Shown here piece after piece: positions 9,126 through 17,217 of a stretch of DNA of 64,000 nt (position 1 is the stretch's first letter; each line of letters begins with the position of its first letter). The DNA is from Streptomyces parvus (lineage in GTDB: Bacteria; Actinomycetota; Actinomycetes; Streptomycetales; Streptomycetaceae): positions 6,882,001 to 6,946,000 of the forward strand of contig NZ_CP135079.1 of assembly GCF_032121415.1 (NCBI RefSeq). Reading direction: 5' to 3'. A program made the translations under genes and the position numbers. The notes under the pieces were generated by a model. It worked only from the letters and a program-made list of their open reading frames with translations. It ran no database searches and was not told the origin of the DNA.

Positions 9126-9986
9126 ATGGGGTGGATACCCGAAGAATGGAACATAGTGGCCGGCTGGCTGCTGGGCTTCGTGGTGGCGAACTGCGCGCTG
9201 GGGGCCCTGTTCCGGAGACGCGGCCGGGCCGACCGCGCGACCATCCGCCGGTACCTGACCGAAGGCATCGGCCCCGTGGCCGCGGCGGAGCAGGTGGACG
9301 ACCAGCAGTACACCGCACGGGTCGCCGTGTGCGCCCTCGTTGCCGACGGGGTTTTGGAGGTGTCGGAGGAGGGGATTCTGACCGCGGTCCCGGGCGCTCC
9401 GGAACCCGCCGGTCCCGCACTGCGCGCGCTCGCCCACTGCATCGGGGACCGCGGTCCCCAAGGAGCACAGCTGTACGAGCTGCGACGGGGCCCCCACTTC
9501 GAGCCCTACCGGACCGCACTGACCCAGGAGAGAACCGGTCTGCGCCGGTTCGCAGAGCCCGGCCGGGTCCTCTCCCTGAGCGCCGCGCTGCTGGCGAGCG
9601 TCGGCATGACCTTCCAGTCCATCCCAACCGGGGCGCCGGTGCCGTTCCTCCCCACGGGCGACGTGGCCGCGTGGATCTTCGCACAGCTGATCGTCTGGGC
9701 CCTTCTCTCGCTGCTCTCCGCCGCGTGGCCGGGCTGGTTGACCCGGCGCTGGCGACGTTTCAACCAGCACTGCCGGCAACAGGCCGACGCCGAACTGGCA
9801 AGGGTCCCACCCGTGACACTCGCCGCAGTGCGCAAGAGGGAGTTCGAGCCGAGCCTTCCGCGGGCACCACGCGGGAGCCGGCCCCCGGGCCGGACGGACG
9901 GTGAGGGTCCCGGCGACGGGGGCAGCTGGGCCGACGAGGGCGACACCCACTCCTGCGGCAGTGGATGCGGCGGGGGCGGCGACTGA
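9126..9986 (+). CDS. TIGR04222-type membrane protein with Cys/Gly tail
   Basis: 286 residues from ATG 9126, which has GGGGGGAG five bases upstream. One membrane helix near residues 9-26, a soluble winged-helix-like middle (RRYLTEGIGPVAAAEQV), two further hydrophobic stretches around 160-205, a basic/proline region, and a tail ending HSCGSGCGGGGD. This architecture, with the terminal CGSGCGGGG motif, is that of the actinobacterial TIGR04222 family, whose function is unknown. It is monocistronic here. Confidence 0.75.
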   Translation: MGWIPEEWNIVAGWLLGFVVANCALGALFRRRGRADRATIRRYLTEGIGPVAAAEQVDDQQYTARVAVCALVADGVLEVSEEGILTAVPGAPEPAGPALRALAHCIGDRGPQGAQLYELRRGPHFEPYRTALTQERTGLRRFAEPGRVLSLSAALLASVGMTFQSIPTGAPVPFLPTGDVAAWIFAQLIVWALLSLLSAAWPGWLTRRWRRFNQHCRQQADAELARVPPVTLAAVRKREFEPSLPRAPRGSRPPGRTDGEGPGDGGSWADEGDTHSCGSGCGGGGD

Positions 9987-10021
9987 GACCGCCGTTGGCG
10001 TCGCACCAGTCGAGGAAGTCC

Positions 10022-10108
10022 GGAACGCCCCCGCGTCGGCGGGGTGGACCCCTCCGACCGCCATCGGGTGTACGGCGTGACCGGAACACCCCGCGTCGGC
10101 GGGAGGAC
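10022..10108. CRISPR. two-repeat CRISPR-like remnant (type I-E style)
   Basis: Two GGAAC...GGAC units start at 10022 and 10083, exactly 61 bases apart, the usual repeat-plus-spacer period of type I-E arrays. Unit 1 is 28 nt and unit 2 is 26 nt; they share GGAAC, CCCC, GCGTCGGCGGG and GGAC and differ by two substitutions and two single-base gaps. Each contains a hairpin CCCGC-GTCG-GCGGG. Read on the minus strand the units resemble Streptomyces I-E repeats (GTCCxCCC...). No third unit is found 61 bases either side and no cas genes are in the window. Confidence 0.4.
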
Positions 10109-10147
10109 GGCCTGCCCGGGCGCGGTCGGCTCGGGGCCGCTCTTGCC

Positions 10148-10177
10148 GCACTCGCTCAGCCCGCACTCGCTCAGCCC
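10148..10177. repeat. 15-bp tandem duplication
   Basis: GCACTCGCTCAGCCC occurs twice in tandem (10148-10162 and 10163-10177), between the CRISPR-like remnant and the IS fragment. It codes for nothing recognisable. Confidence 0.6.
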
Positions 10178-10225
10178 ACCGAAGAAAATGCCTTCGCTCA
10201 CCGCGCAGTTCCCGGTTAGAGATCG

Positions 10226-10563
10226 CCTCATTTGGGTGACTCGGTATGTCGGGAGTCCTGGTGGGGATCGTTGAGCGGCTGGTGCCGGACGAGTTGTGGG
10301 AGGAGCCTGCTCTGCCATCGGACCCCAACGCCAACCCCGACGGCGAGATCGAGGTCTTCTACAACGGCGAGTCCGCCGCCACGGTGCCCAACCTGCGCTT
10401 CGTCACCAACAACGACCAGGTCGACCGCGCCTACTTCTCCAGCTTCGCCGGCGGCGCGACCCCCTCCTTCGCGCCCAACAACGACAACAGCTTCATCTGG
10501 TGCGACGACATCAAGGTCTCCACCGACCGCAACGACATCTGCGAACTCAGCTCCTGCGCCTGA
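10226..10563 (+). pseudogene. IS5-type transposase start fused to a polysaccharide lyase 3' end
   Basis: The frame from ATG 10246 begins MSGVLVGIVERLVPDELWEE, the conserved start of a Streptomyces IS5-family transposase, but after about 20 residues it changes to a different protein: IEVFYNGESAATVPNLRF, then AYFSSFAGGATPSFAPNN and FIWCDDIKVS, which looks like the C-terminal beta-strands of a secreted polysaccharide lyase (PL14-like). The junction is near 10306. It marks the place where an IS inserted and most of the element plus the 5' part of the lyase gene were lost. The product is unlikely to be functional. The lyase family assignment is tentative. Confidence 0.6.
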
Positions 10564-10641
10564 CCCGCACCCCGCCGGGGGCGCGGACTCCGGCCCGCGC
10601 CCCCGGCACACCTCCTGCCCCCCGCACCCCGGAGGCCCACC

Positions 10642-10972
10642 GTGCCCGTCACTCCCTTCCCCGCCCCGCGCACCCTCACGACGACCCCGGGCGGCGCGGC
10701 CCTCGACGCCCCGGTCCGCGTGCGCACCGATCCGGCCCTCCCACCCCAGGGATACCGCCTGCGCACCGGCCCGGGAGGCGTCACCGTCGACCACCGCGAC
10801 GCCCTCGGCCTGCGCTACGCCCTGGGCGCCCTGGACCAGCTCCGCGCGGGGCACGACTACACCGCCACCGGCTACGACATCAGCGACCACCCCGACTTCC
10901 CGGTCCGGGGCTTCCTCCTCGACATCAGCCGCGACCGCGTCCCCACCCGCCGCACCCTGGCTCGCTGGATCG
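10642..10972 (+). pseudogene. 5' fragment of a GH20-like hexosaminidase gene
   Basis: Starting at 10642 the reading is VPVTPFPAPRTLTTTPGG, then GYRLRTGPGGVTVDHRDALGL and FPVRGFLLDISRDRVPTRRTL, the N-terminal domain and the first strand of the catalytic barrel of a GH20-type hexosaminidase. At about 10972, where the barrel should continue, the sequence turns into unrelated DNA containing a terminator, so about three quarters of the gene is missing. It follows the lyase remnant by 78 bases, so the two were probably neighbours in a lost polysaccharide locus. Confidence 0.6.
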
Positions 10973-10988
10973 AGAACAGAACGTGGCG

Positions 10989-11023
10989 GTCCTCCCGAAC
11001 GCAGGCGTTGCGTACGGGAGGAC
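10989..11023. terminator. strong hairpin between convergent genes
   Basis: Arms GTCCTCCCG-A-ACGCA and TGCGT-A-CGGGAGGAC pair over 15 positions with one A.A mismatch around the loop GGCGT. It lies 17 bases beyond the stop of the minus-strand peptidase gene, as expected for its terminator. Confidence 0.65.
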
Positions 11024-11039
11024 GAGGATCGTGAGGGGG

Positions 11040-12516
11040 TCAGTTCGAGGGGCAGTTGATGTCCTTGTCGGGGCGATCGCCCGTGACGAGGAAGGTGGTG
11101 ACGGTGTCGTGGGCGCACTTGTTGTCGAGGAACAGGTACGCCAGGTGACCGCCTTGATCGGCTGTCACCAGCCGTGCCCGGCTCCCGAGCGCCGCACGCG
11201 TCTCGCGGGCGCCGTTCAGCGGCGTCGCGGGGTCACGGCGGTTCTGGAGGAGCAGGATGTTCGACGGCCCGCGGTCGGTGAGCTTCACCGGCTTCTCTGC
11301 AGGCTCCGAGGGCCAGAACGCGCAAGGAGTGATGTTGGCGCCCGCGGCCCCGAACTTGGGGTGGGCCTTCCGGTCCTGTTCGACGTTTCGGGCATAGACC
11401 GAGACGTTCGCAGGCCAGTTGGAGTCGTTGCAGATGACGTGCATCTGGCTGGCCACGTAGTTGTCCGACGGAACCCCGGACGAGCCGGTGGTCGGTGTCT
11501 CGCCCGTGCCGGACTTGGACTGGGGCACCGGCTTGCCGGTGTCCAGTGCCTTCCAGATCTCGGCCAGTTCCGGCAGCTTGCTGTCGTAGTAGAAGTTGGC
11601 GAACGTCACGTGCCGGAACGCGGCGCCTGTGAACCCGTCCGCGCTCGGCTTCCTGTCGAGTTTCGCGGCGATGTCGAAGTAGGTATCCTCAACCGCGGCG
11701 GGCGTCTTTCCCAGGCCGTACTTCTTGTTCTGGGCTGCGGCGAACTTCGTGAAGTCGGGGAAGCGGTCCTCGAAACCCCGGCTGAGATTTCGCGCGAACG
11801 AGGCGTCCCAGCCGCCGGGGCCGGTCACGCTGTCGAGGAAGACCCGTTCGGTGTTCCTGGGGAACATCGTGGCGTAGACGGAGCCGAGATAGGTGCCGTA
11901 GGAGATGCCGAAGTAGGAAGCCTTGGACTCGCCGAGGGCCTCGCGGACCCGGTCCAGATCGCGGGCGGTGTTCGCCGTGGTGATGTGGGGGAGCACGTCG
12001 GCGGTCTCGGATGCCGCGCATTTCTTCGCGACCGACTCGACACGCCTCGCTTCGGCCGCCACGTCCGCCGCGTTCCGTGCGTAGGTGGGGACGTTGGTCG
12101 AATGGTCAGCCAGCTTCAGCCCGCAGGTGACCGGCGTGCTTCGCCCAACCCCCCGGGGATCCATCCCGATGATGTCGTAACTGTCCAGGACGCTCTTGGG
12201 GAGTCCGATTTTACGCAAGGTGGCAGGCATGGTGAGGGTTTCCCCGCCGGGCCCCACTGTTGGTGAGGAGGACTCCACGGCGCTTGTCGGGATTCTTGCT
12301 CGCCAGTCGGGAGACGGCGATCTCGATCGTCTTTCCGTCCGGTTTCTTGTAGTCGAGGGGAACATCGAGCGTGGTGCACTCCACTCCGGCTGCGGCGACC
12401 CCTTCTGGGCACTTCTTCCAGGAGAGTTTCTCTTCGTTGGCCTCGGCCGTCGAACAGGCGGTGGACAGCGTTGTCAGCAGGCCTATGGCGAGCGCTGTTG
12501 CTACGGACTTCCTCAC
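11040..12516 (-). pseudogene. TAP-like secreted alpha/beta hydrolase, frameshifted
   Basis: From GTG 12516 (RBS GAAAGG seven bases upstream) the protein has a lipoprotein-type signal (LLTTLSTACST) and the start of a tripeptidyl-aminopeptidase-like hydrolase up to GVLLTNSG. There the frame breaks at 12249-12255: the DNA has GGGGCCC where SGGPGG needs two more bases. The remainder continues in another frame through MDPRGVGRS, the nucleophile elbow GISYGTYLG, and a final GGHLAYLFLDNK with the catalytic His. All catalytic residues survive on the second frame, so this is either a recent mutation or a sequencing error in a GC-rich homopolymer. Confidence 0.75.
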
Positions 12517-13169
12517 GAGCGGGCCTTTCGTGGGGGGATAAAGTGTCGTTCGGTGATGGTCGACCCGAGAAGAAGTGCTGAAAATCAGCTGTCGCATCGA
12601 TTTCGCCGAATCGATGTTTTCCTCCGTGCCACTGTCACCTGCAGCACCAATACCTCTTGTTTCCGTAGTCAAACGTGTGACGTTACGGCATGCTTTGTCG
12701 CGCGACTATTCGCTCTGCGGAAGAGCGAGGCCAGGCCGGCATCGGCTTACGCGGCAGCCCCGTGCTCCAGCTGTAGGTCGTGATCTTGCTGCTTGTCGGT
12801 GCGTCAGGAGCGTGGCAGGCGTCAGGGTGCTCGCGGGCGCGTCGATGCCCTGGGCCGCGAAGACCTCTCGCGCGGCCTTCAGGACGCGTCCGCGGTTGCG
12901 TCGGGTTGCCGCGCCGGCCCGCGGAAGGCGTGCCCATGACCGTTTCGAGGGGCGCTGCTGAGGCGGCGGGAGGGCCGCCAGGCCGTGGACCTGAACAAGG
13001 GACGTGAGGCTATCCGCTTTGCCCGACTCGCGCAGACACACGCGGTTATGTGGAGCGCGCCAACGCGTGTCACGGCACTCTTGGCGATCCGTGAGGCCCT
13101 GAGGCTCGCCCGGGTCGGCGACGCCTCCAGCTGCGAGTCCGCGAGACTGCTCGTTTCAGAATGACGCAC
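12517..13169. other. decayed region with a TetR remnant
   Basis: No intact gene. The only recognisable piece is a TetR N terminus (annotated separately). The rest shows no convincing frame. Confidence 0.35.
12832..12906 (-). pseudogene. TetR-family N-terminal fragment
   Basis: Translation of the minus strand gives TRRNRGRVLKAAREVFAAQG followed by IDAPAS, the first helix and start of the DNA-binding domain of a TetR regulator. The helix-turn-helix that should follow is absent, so only about 25 residues remain. Confidence 0.5.
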
Positions 13170-13780
13170 CCGGCAGCCCGGCTGTGAGTCAAGCGCGGTC
13201 GTGCACCTGGACCAGACGTCGCCGCCACAGGCCCACGTCCACAGCCAGTGCCGCAGTGACGGGCTCGCGCTTCGAAGGCCATCGCGGGGATCTTCGCCCC
13301 AGCTGGGCTGCCACCCGTCCACGTCGAAGAGCAGCACTGGGTTGTCCACCGCAAGCAGCGGAACGTGCCACTCCATCGTGCAACCACCTGGCGGGAGATA
13401 CAGCCACGAGGAAGGCAGCCCCTCGGTGCGGTCGCGTTCGTGCATGCGGAGCGAGGAGTGCCAGTCAGCCAGGTGACCCGGTACGCGCTGGCCCGCCGTC
13501 AACGAAGCAATACCCGCATCGGGCCCGAATCCGCCGTTGCCGACCTCGGTGTGGATCCGGCGGAGCATTCGGCAGAGGGCGTCCGATGATCCGGTCGGCA
13601 GCGTCGACTTCCTGCGGTGCAATCGGTGCGAACAAGGGCGCCCGGGCAGCGTCCGCGAGGCAACTCGTGATCTCCTCTGCCAGGGCGTCGAGCGTGACCT
13701 TCCCCGGGCTGCTGCGGGAAATGACCCTGCCCTGGATCCGCTCAAGCCCGCCCTGACCGTAGTGCTCCTCAAATCACGCG
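13170..13780 (-). pseudogene. SUKH (SMI1/KNR4) family gene, frameshifted and truncated
   Basis: One frame reads VTLDALAEEITSCLADAARA and then GRPLP; near 13566-13572 an extra base moves the reading to RRIHTEVGNGGFGPDAGI, LPPGGCTMEWHVPLL and SLRHWLWTWACGGDVW. Together these give the order of motifs of a SMI1/KNR4 protein, a family often serving as immunity proteins. A stop lies upstream without any start codon, so the 5' end is also lost; a transposase fragment begins about 35 bases further upstream. Confidence 0.6.
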
Positions 13781-13814
13781 AGCGGAATCTCGGCTCTGTC
13801 GAACCGCAGGCCCG

Positions 13815-13925
13815 GATCCCGACCGTGTCGGCCGGGACGTCGCGCCGGGCGACACCGGTCCGCAGCACGTACAGAACGCCGGCCAGAGCCACCCGGTCCG
13901 AAACCCGCGCTCCGGGTTGTAGGGG
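13815..13925 (-). mobile_element. IS5-family transposase fragment
   Basis: The minus strand reads ARVSDRVALAGVLYVLRTGV then ARRDVPADTVG, a conserved N-proximal stretch of IS5-group transposases. Both the start and the DDE catalytic part are missing. It separates the SUKH remnant from the next remnant. Confidence 0.6.
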
Positions 13926-13926
13926 A

Positions 13927-14109
13927 AGCAGTGGCGGGGCACTTCCGGCTGCCCGATGGTGACCGCCATCGTGGGCTTGCGGCCGGTGCCGAACTCCGAC
14001 CGGGGTTCCTGCCAGATATGCAGGCGGTGCGCGTCGGCGAAGCCGAACAACTCCAGCACCCGGCCGTGGTGGTGTCGTTCGCCAGCACTTCGTTCGCTGG
14101 TGTCTTCAC
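13927..14109 (-). pseudogene. remnant of a gene coupled to 14106-14531
   Basis: A GTG at 14109 overlaps the stop of the upstream gene as GTGA, a typical coupled start (VKTPANEVLAND). The best protein-like reading then continues in another frame (RVLELFGFADAHRLHIW, TGRKPTMAVTIGQPEVPRHC) and breaks off at the IS fragment. I do not recognise the family. It was probably the second gene of a small operon that was cut by the IS insertion. Confidence 0.35.
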
Positions 14110-14531
14110 GGTGTCGCCCCGTCTCCCGCGTAGAGGTAACCGCCGGGGTTGGCCGGGTCCGCGATCAGTAGTACCTGATCACCGGCGCGGGGGATGCGCA
14201 GTTTCGAAACGATGGTCTGGAGCGTGACCGGGTCGGCGGTGACCCCGGTCAGCTGGAGGGCCAGGTCGACGACCGGGTCGAAGTTGACCAGCCTGCCGGT
14301 GTCGCTGATCGACACGACGACGGCGGGGACCGTCGGGACGCCCATGGCGAGCAACTGTTGCACCGTGGCACCGGAGTTGTACGCGCCGAGCGACTGCTGG
14401 AGCTTGGCGTAGTCCTCGCCGCCGAGTGTCGCGCGCGTCATACGGCCGTAGAAACCCTTGCCGTCGGCCACCTGCTCCACGATCTTGGCGGTCTTCTCCT
14501 CGCGACTCCTGCCCCTGCCGAAGATTCCCAT
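14106..14531 (-). CDS. conserved hypothetical protein, 141 aa
   Basis: Begins MGIFGRGRSREEKTAKIVEQ and contains a helical N-terminal half (GKGFYGRMTRATLGGEDYAK) and a second half of alternating strands (VPAVVVSISDTGRLVNFDPV, DQVLLIADPANPGGYLYAG). No membrane segment or signal. I do not recognise a catalytic motif. It is transcribed divergently from the CHAT cluster and carries upstream the same 19-bp element as the DUF3592 gene at the other end, so it may belong to that system. Confidence 0.7.
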   Translation of the reverse strand: MGIFGRGRSREEKTAKIVEQVADGKGFYGRMTRATLGGEDYAKLQQSLGAYNSGATVQQLLAMGVPTVPAVVVSISDTGRLVNFDPVVDLALQLTGVTADPVTLQTIVSKLRIPRAGDQVLLIADPANPGGYLYAGDGATP

Positions 14532-14592
14532 GCTGTGCCTGCCCTTCCGGTCCGTTCTGCCTGGTGATGTGGACGTTAGGAGGCGGGTGGCG

Positions 14593-14611
14593 CCTACCGA
14601 TCCCAGGTTCG
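14593..14611. promoter_or_regulatory. 19-bp element, copy 1
   Basis: CCTACCGATCCCAGGTTCG lies between the divergent genes starting at 14531 (minus) and 14645 (plus). An 18/19 identical copy is found at 21054-21072, upstream of the minus-strand gene that ends the cluster. A shared operator or promoter part is the simplest reading; the binding factor is unknown. Confidence 0.5.
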
Positions 14612-14644
14612 ACCACTGGTTCCCCCAGGACGTACGCTCTGCCC

Positions 14645-16006
14645 ATGCCGTCCCCGAGCCAGCCGTCGACCGGCGAGCGCCGTCCGCGCGCCATGGTCAT
14701 CGACAGGGCTTGGCGCGGCCTCGGGCCGGGTCCCCAGGCGCTGAGTGGGCCCGGTGGCGCGCCGCTGACCCGGACGGTCAAGCTGATCGTGCTGCCGCTG
14801 GTCGTCCGGCCCGCGCTGCGTCCGGAGCTCGCCGCCGACTTCCTCGACGCGCGGGGGGCGGAGCGGCTCGACGCGCTGATACGGGAGTCCGGTGCGGTTC
14901 TGGAAGCGACGGCACAGTGGTTCACCCTGCTGAAGAGGACCCGCCGGGCACTGGGGATCGTGGCCGGCAACCCCCAGGACCTGTATTTCCAGCGGTGCTT
15001 CGAGCTGGCGACCGAGCACGGGCCGCCGGGGCCCGGCTCGGACGCGGTGGCGAGGGCGGTACTCGAGGACGTCGTGGAGGCTTCCGGAGGACGGACGGTG
15101 GAGGCGCTCAAGGAGCATCTGGCGGACGCCGCCCGGCGCGCGCGGCTCGACGCCGAGCTGGCGGCGGCGTGGGACGGCCGCGAAGCGGTGCCGGGCGCCG
15201 CCGATACGGGCCTGGCGGCCGAGGTCCTCGAGGCCTGCGGTGCGGCGGGAGCCGACTCGCCGGCCTTCGCCGCCATGGTCCGGGCCGAGCACGGCAGCCT
15301 GCTCGGGCGAGCCCTGTGGGCCGCGCACCCGGCCGACGTCTGGGACCGCCCCGACGTACCCCCGCACCTCGGACTGACCGTGCACCGCGTGCCCCCACGC
15401 CCCGAGGTCGGCCGGAGCGCCTCGACCGCCACACTCCCCGCGCCGTTCGACCGCACGCTCTTCGAACGGCTCTTCACCGTGCTCCAAACGTCGGCCCACC
15501 GCGAGCAACTGCCGACCGTGCCGGAGCTCGTCCGGCGGGAGGTCGACCGCAGTTGCGCCCCGCTGGGCCTGTACGACGAGAGCCTGCGCGTCACCGTCGT
15601 GCTCGGTGGCCGACTCGCGGTGGGCCTCGATCCGCTGGGCGCCGGGACCTTCATGGCGGGGTCGACGGCGGCACACCGCATCATAAACAGCCGCTGGCAG
15701 CGGGAGGCTTCGGTCCTCCGAGCCCGCAGGATGACCGTCTCCCTCCGCCCCGATCCGGACGGCGGTGTGCTGAACGCCCTGGCCCAGGACCTGCGCACCC
15801 CGTGGGCCGCGTACATGCGGCGCCTCTGGGTGCGGCTGCACGGGCGCGACGTCCGCGACGCGGCACTGCCCGACGCGGCATCGGCCTGGAGCGTGCTCGA
15901 CGGGGTCGCCCGCTCGGTGATGATGGACCACCGCGCACGAGTCCGCACCGCACTGCGCACCCTGTCGGCGACCGCCCTGACCGCCGCCGAGCCGAGGAGC
16001 GCGTGA
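14645..16006 (+). CDS. CHAT-cluster protein 1, unknown function
   Basis: About 453 residues from ATG 14645; ATG 14690 (MVIDRAWRGLG) is an alternative. Nearly all helix is suggested, with no signal or membrane segment. Features include LTRTVKLIVLPLVVRPALRP near residues 40-60, a long Ala/Arg/Glu-rich middle, and a C-terminal half with FDRTLFERLFTVLQT and RRMTVSLRPDPDGGVLNA. I recognise no enzyme motif. It is the first gene of a four-gene operon; its TGA overlaps the ATG of the next gene by one base. Its constant company with TPR and CHAT proteins is the best clue: a sensor or adaptor role is plausible but not shown. Confidence 0.75.
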   Translation: MPSPSQPSTGERRPRAMVIDRAWRGLGPGPQALSGPGGAPLTRTVKLIVLPLVVRPALRPELAADFLDARGAERLDALIRESGAVLEATAQWFTLLKRTRRALGIVAGNPQDLYFQRCFELATEHGPPGPGSDAVARAVLEDVVEASGGRTVEALKEHLADAARRARLDAELAAAWDGREAVPGAADTGLAAEVLEACGAAGADSPAFAAMVRAEHGSLLGRALWAAHPADVWDRPDVPPHLGLTVHRVPPRPEVGRSASTATLPAPFDRTLFERLFTVLQTSAHREQLPTVPELVRREVDRSCAPLGLYDESLRVTVVLGGRLAVGLDPLGAGTFMAGSTAAHRIINSRWQREASVLRARRMTVSLRPDPDGGVLNALAQDLRTPWAAYMRRLWVRLHGRDVRDAALPDAASAWSVLDGVARSVMMDHRARVRTALRTLSATALTAAEPRSA

Positions 16007-17214
16007 TGCCGGAACGGCGCTGTGCCGTCACGCGGGTCGAGGACGGCACCGTACGCATCGCGGGACCCCCCGTCGGCCCCGCCTTCACCCGAGCCGTTCT
16101 CGAAGTCGCGGGTGCTGTCCTGACCTGGCCCGTGCTTGGCCCGACAGGCCTGTCGGCGACGGAGATCCACGATGTGGGGCAGGCTCAGCAGTGGCTGTGG
16201 GCGGTCTACGGCGAGCGTGTGGCCGCCGCTGTCGACGCCGTCGCGTCGGGAACCCCGGCTGTCGAGCTGACGCTGCCCGAGCGGCCGACCGCCCTCGCCG
16301 AGGGTGCCGCCCGCCTCGCCCTCGGGCATTGGGCGGCCCGCTGGTGGCCGACGTCGTATCTGGACGGGATTCCCGCGCTCGAACCGGACGTGCTGGGGCT
16401 GGAGTTGGCCGCACTGACCCACGAGTGCCAGCAACTCATCGACGATTCAGCGGAGTTGGAGGGATTAGACCTGCTGGAGGAGCACCTGGCCGCCCTCGAC
16501 CCGCTGATCCGCTGGCGGCGGTCGGCGGACCCCCCTCGCCAGCTGGACCGTGTCCTGCGGCTGACCGGCGACGCGGCCGACAATGCCGGGCTGGACGGGG
16601 AGGCGCTACGGCACCTCCGGTCAGCCCTGGACCAGGACCACAGGCCGACCGCCACGCCGCTCGACCTCGCCGAACTCTTCCTGCGGCATCAGGAGTTCAC
16701 CCTCGCGGCAGGCGCTCTCGGCACCGCGAGCGGCCGCGTGATCGCCCGGGGGTCGGGGACCAACGACTGGTGCCGCTATCCGCCCGGCTTCGTAGACGCG
16801 GCCGAGAACGCCGTGTCCTGGACCGCGTACGCGCTCGGTGCCGATCGGCGGATGGAGGTCGAGGTCGTCGCTGGCATCGCGGCCCCCGTGGGCGGGGTGC
16901 ACCTCGCGGCGGAGGTCCACGTGGACGGCAGCCCGCCGAACCGCGTTCCGCTGGCCAGGCGGGACGACGTGTGGGCCGGCCGGGTGGACCTGGACATCCC
17001 GGCCTCGACGACACCCAGCATGGAAGTCGGCATCCTGCTGCCGGGCTTCGACCCGGGGCCGGGCGCCGATGACCGTGCGGCACGTGAGGCAGTACGAGCC
17101 CTGGCCCGGCACCGGCTCGATGTCGCGTCGGCACCGCACGACAGCGAGGCCGCACACCCGGAGCCGTTCCTCGCCGAGATCGCGGCTGCCGCTGCCGTGG
17201 AGGAGGACTTCTAG
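16006..17214 (+). CDS. CHAT-cluster protein 2, unknown function
   Basis: 402 residues; ATG 16006 overlaps the previous stop (TGATG) and has GAGGAG upstream. The N-terminal half is helical (LALGHWAARWWPTSYLDGIP; LEEHLAALDPLIRW; LRHLRSALDQDH), and the C-terminal part has beta-strands (MEVEVVAGIAAPVGGVHLAA; SMEVGILLPGFDPG) like a small sandwich domain. No catalytic motif, signal or membrane segment seen. Ends four bases before the TPR gene, whose ribosome site lies inside its last codons. Unknown function; part of the CHAT operon. Confidence 0.75.
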   Translation: MPERRCAVTRVEDGTVRIAGPPVGPAFTRAVLEVAGAVLTWPVLGPTGLSATEIHDVGQAQQWLWAVYGERVAAAVDAVASGTPAVELTLPERPTALAEGAARLALGHWAARWWPTSYLDGIPALEPDVLGLELAALTHECQQLIDDSAELEGLDLLEEHLAALDPLIRWRRSADPPRQLDRVLRLTGDAADNAGLDGEALRHLRSALDQDHRPTATPLDLAELFLRHQEFTLAAGALGTASGRVIARGSGTNDWCRYPPGFVDAAENAVSWTAYALGADRRMEVEVVAGIAAPVGGVHLAAEVHVDGSPPNRVPLARRDDVWAGRVDLDIPASTTPSMEVGILLPGFDPGPGADDRAAREAVRALARHRLDVASAPHDSEAAHPEPFLAEIAAAAAVEEDF

Positions 17215-17217
17215 CCC

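Noticed and set aside
8700-10334. 544-codon minus-strand frame across the TIGR04222-type gene
   Set aside because: Antisense to a recognisable family protein, no start context, low-complexity composition.
10296-12266. 656-codon plus-strand frame through the lyase/GH20 remnants and the TAP-like gene
   Set aside because: It reads out of frame through one set of genes and antisense through another; no domain resemblance.
14458-16005. upstream extension of CHAT-cluster protein 2 by about 516 codons
   Set aside because: It overlaps protein 1 in another frame and is Arg/Gly-rich; the TGATG junction with its ribosome site gives a clear start at 16006.
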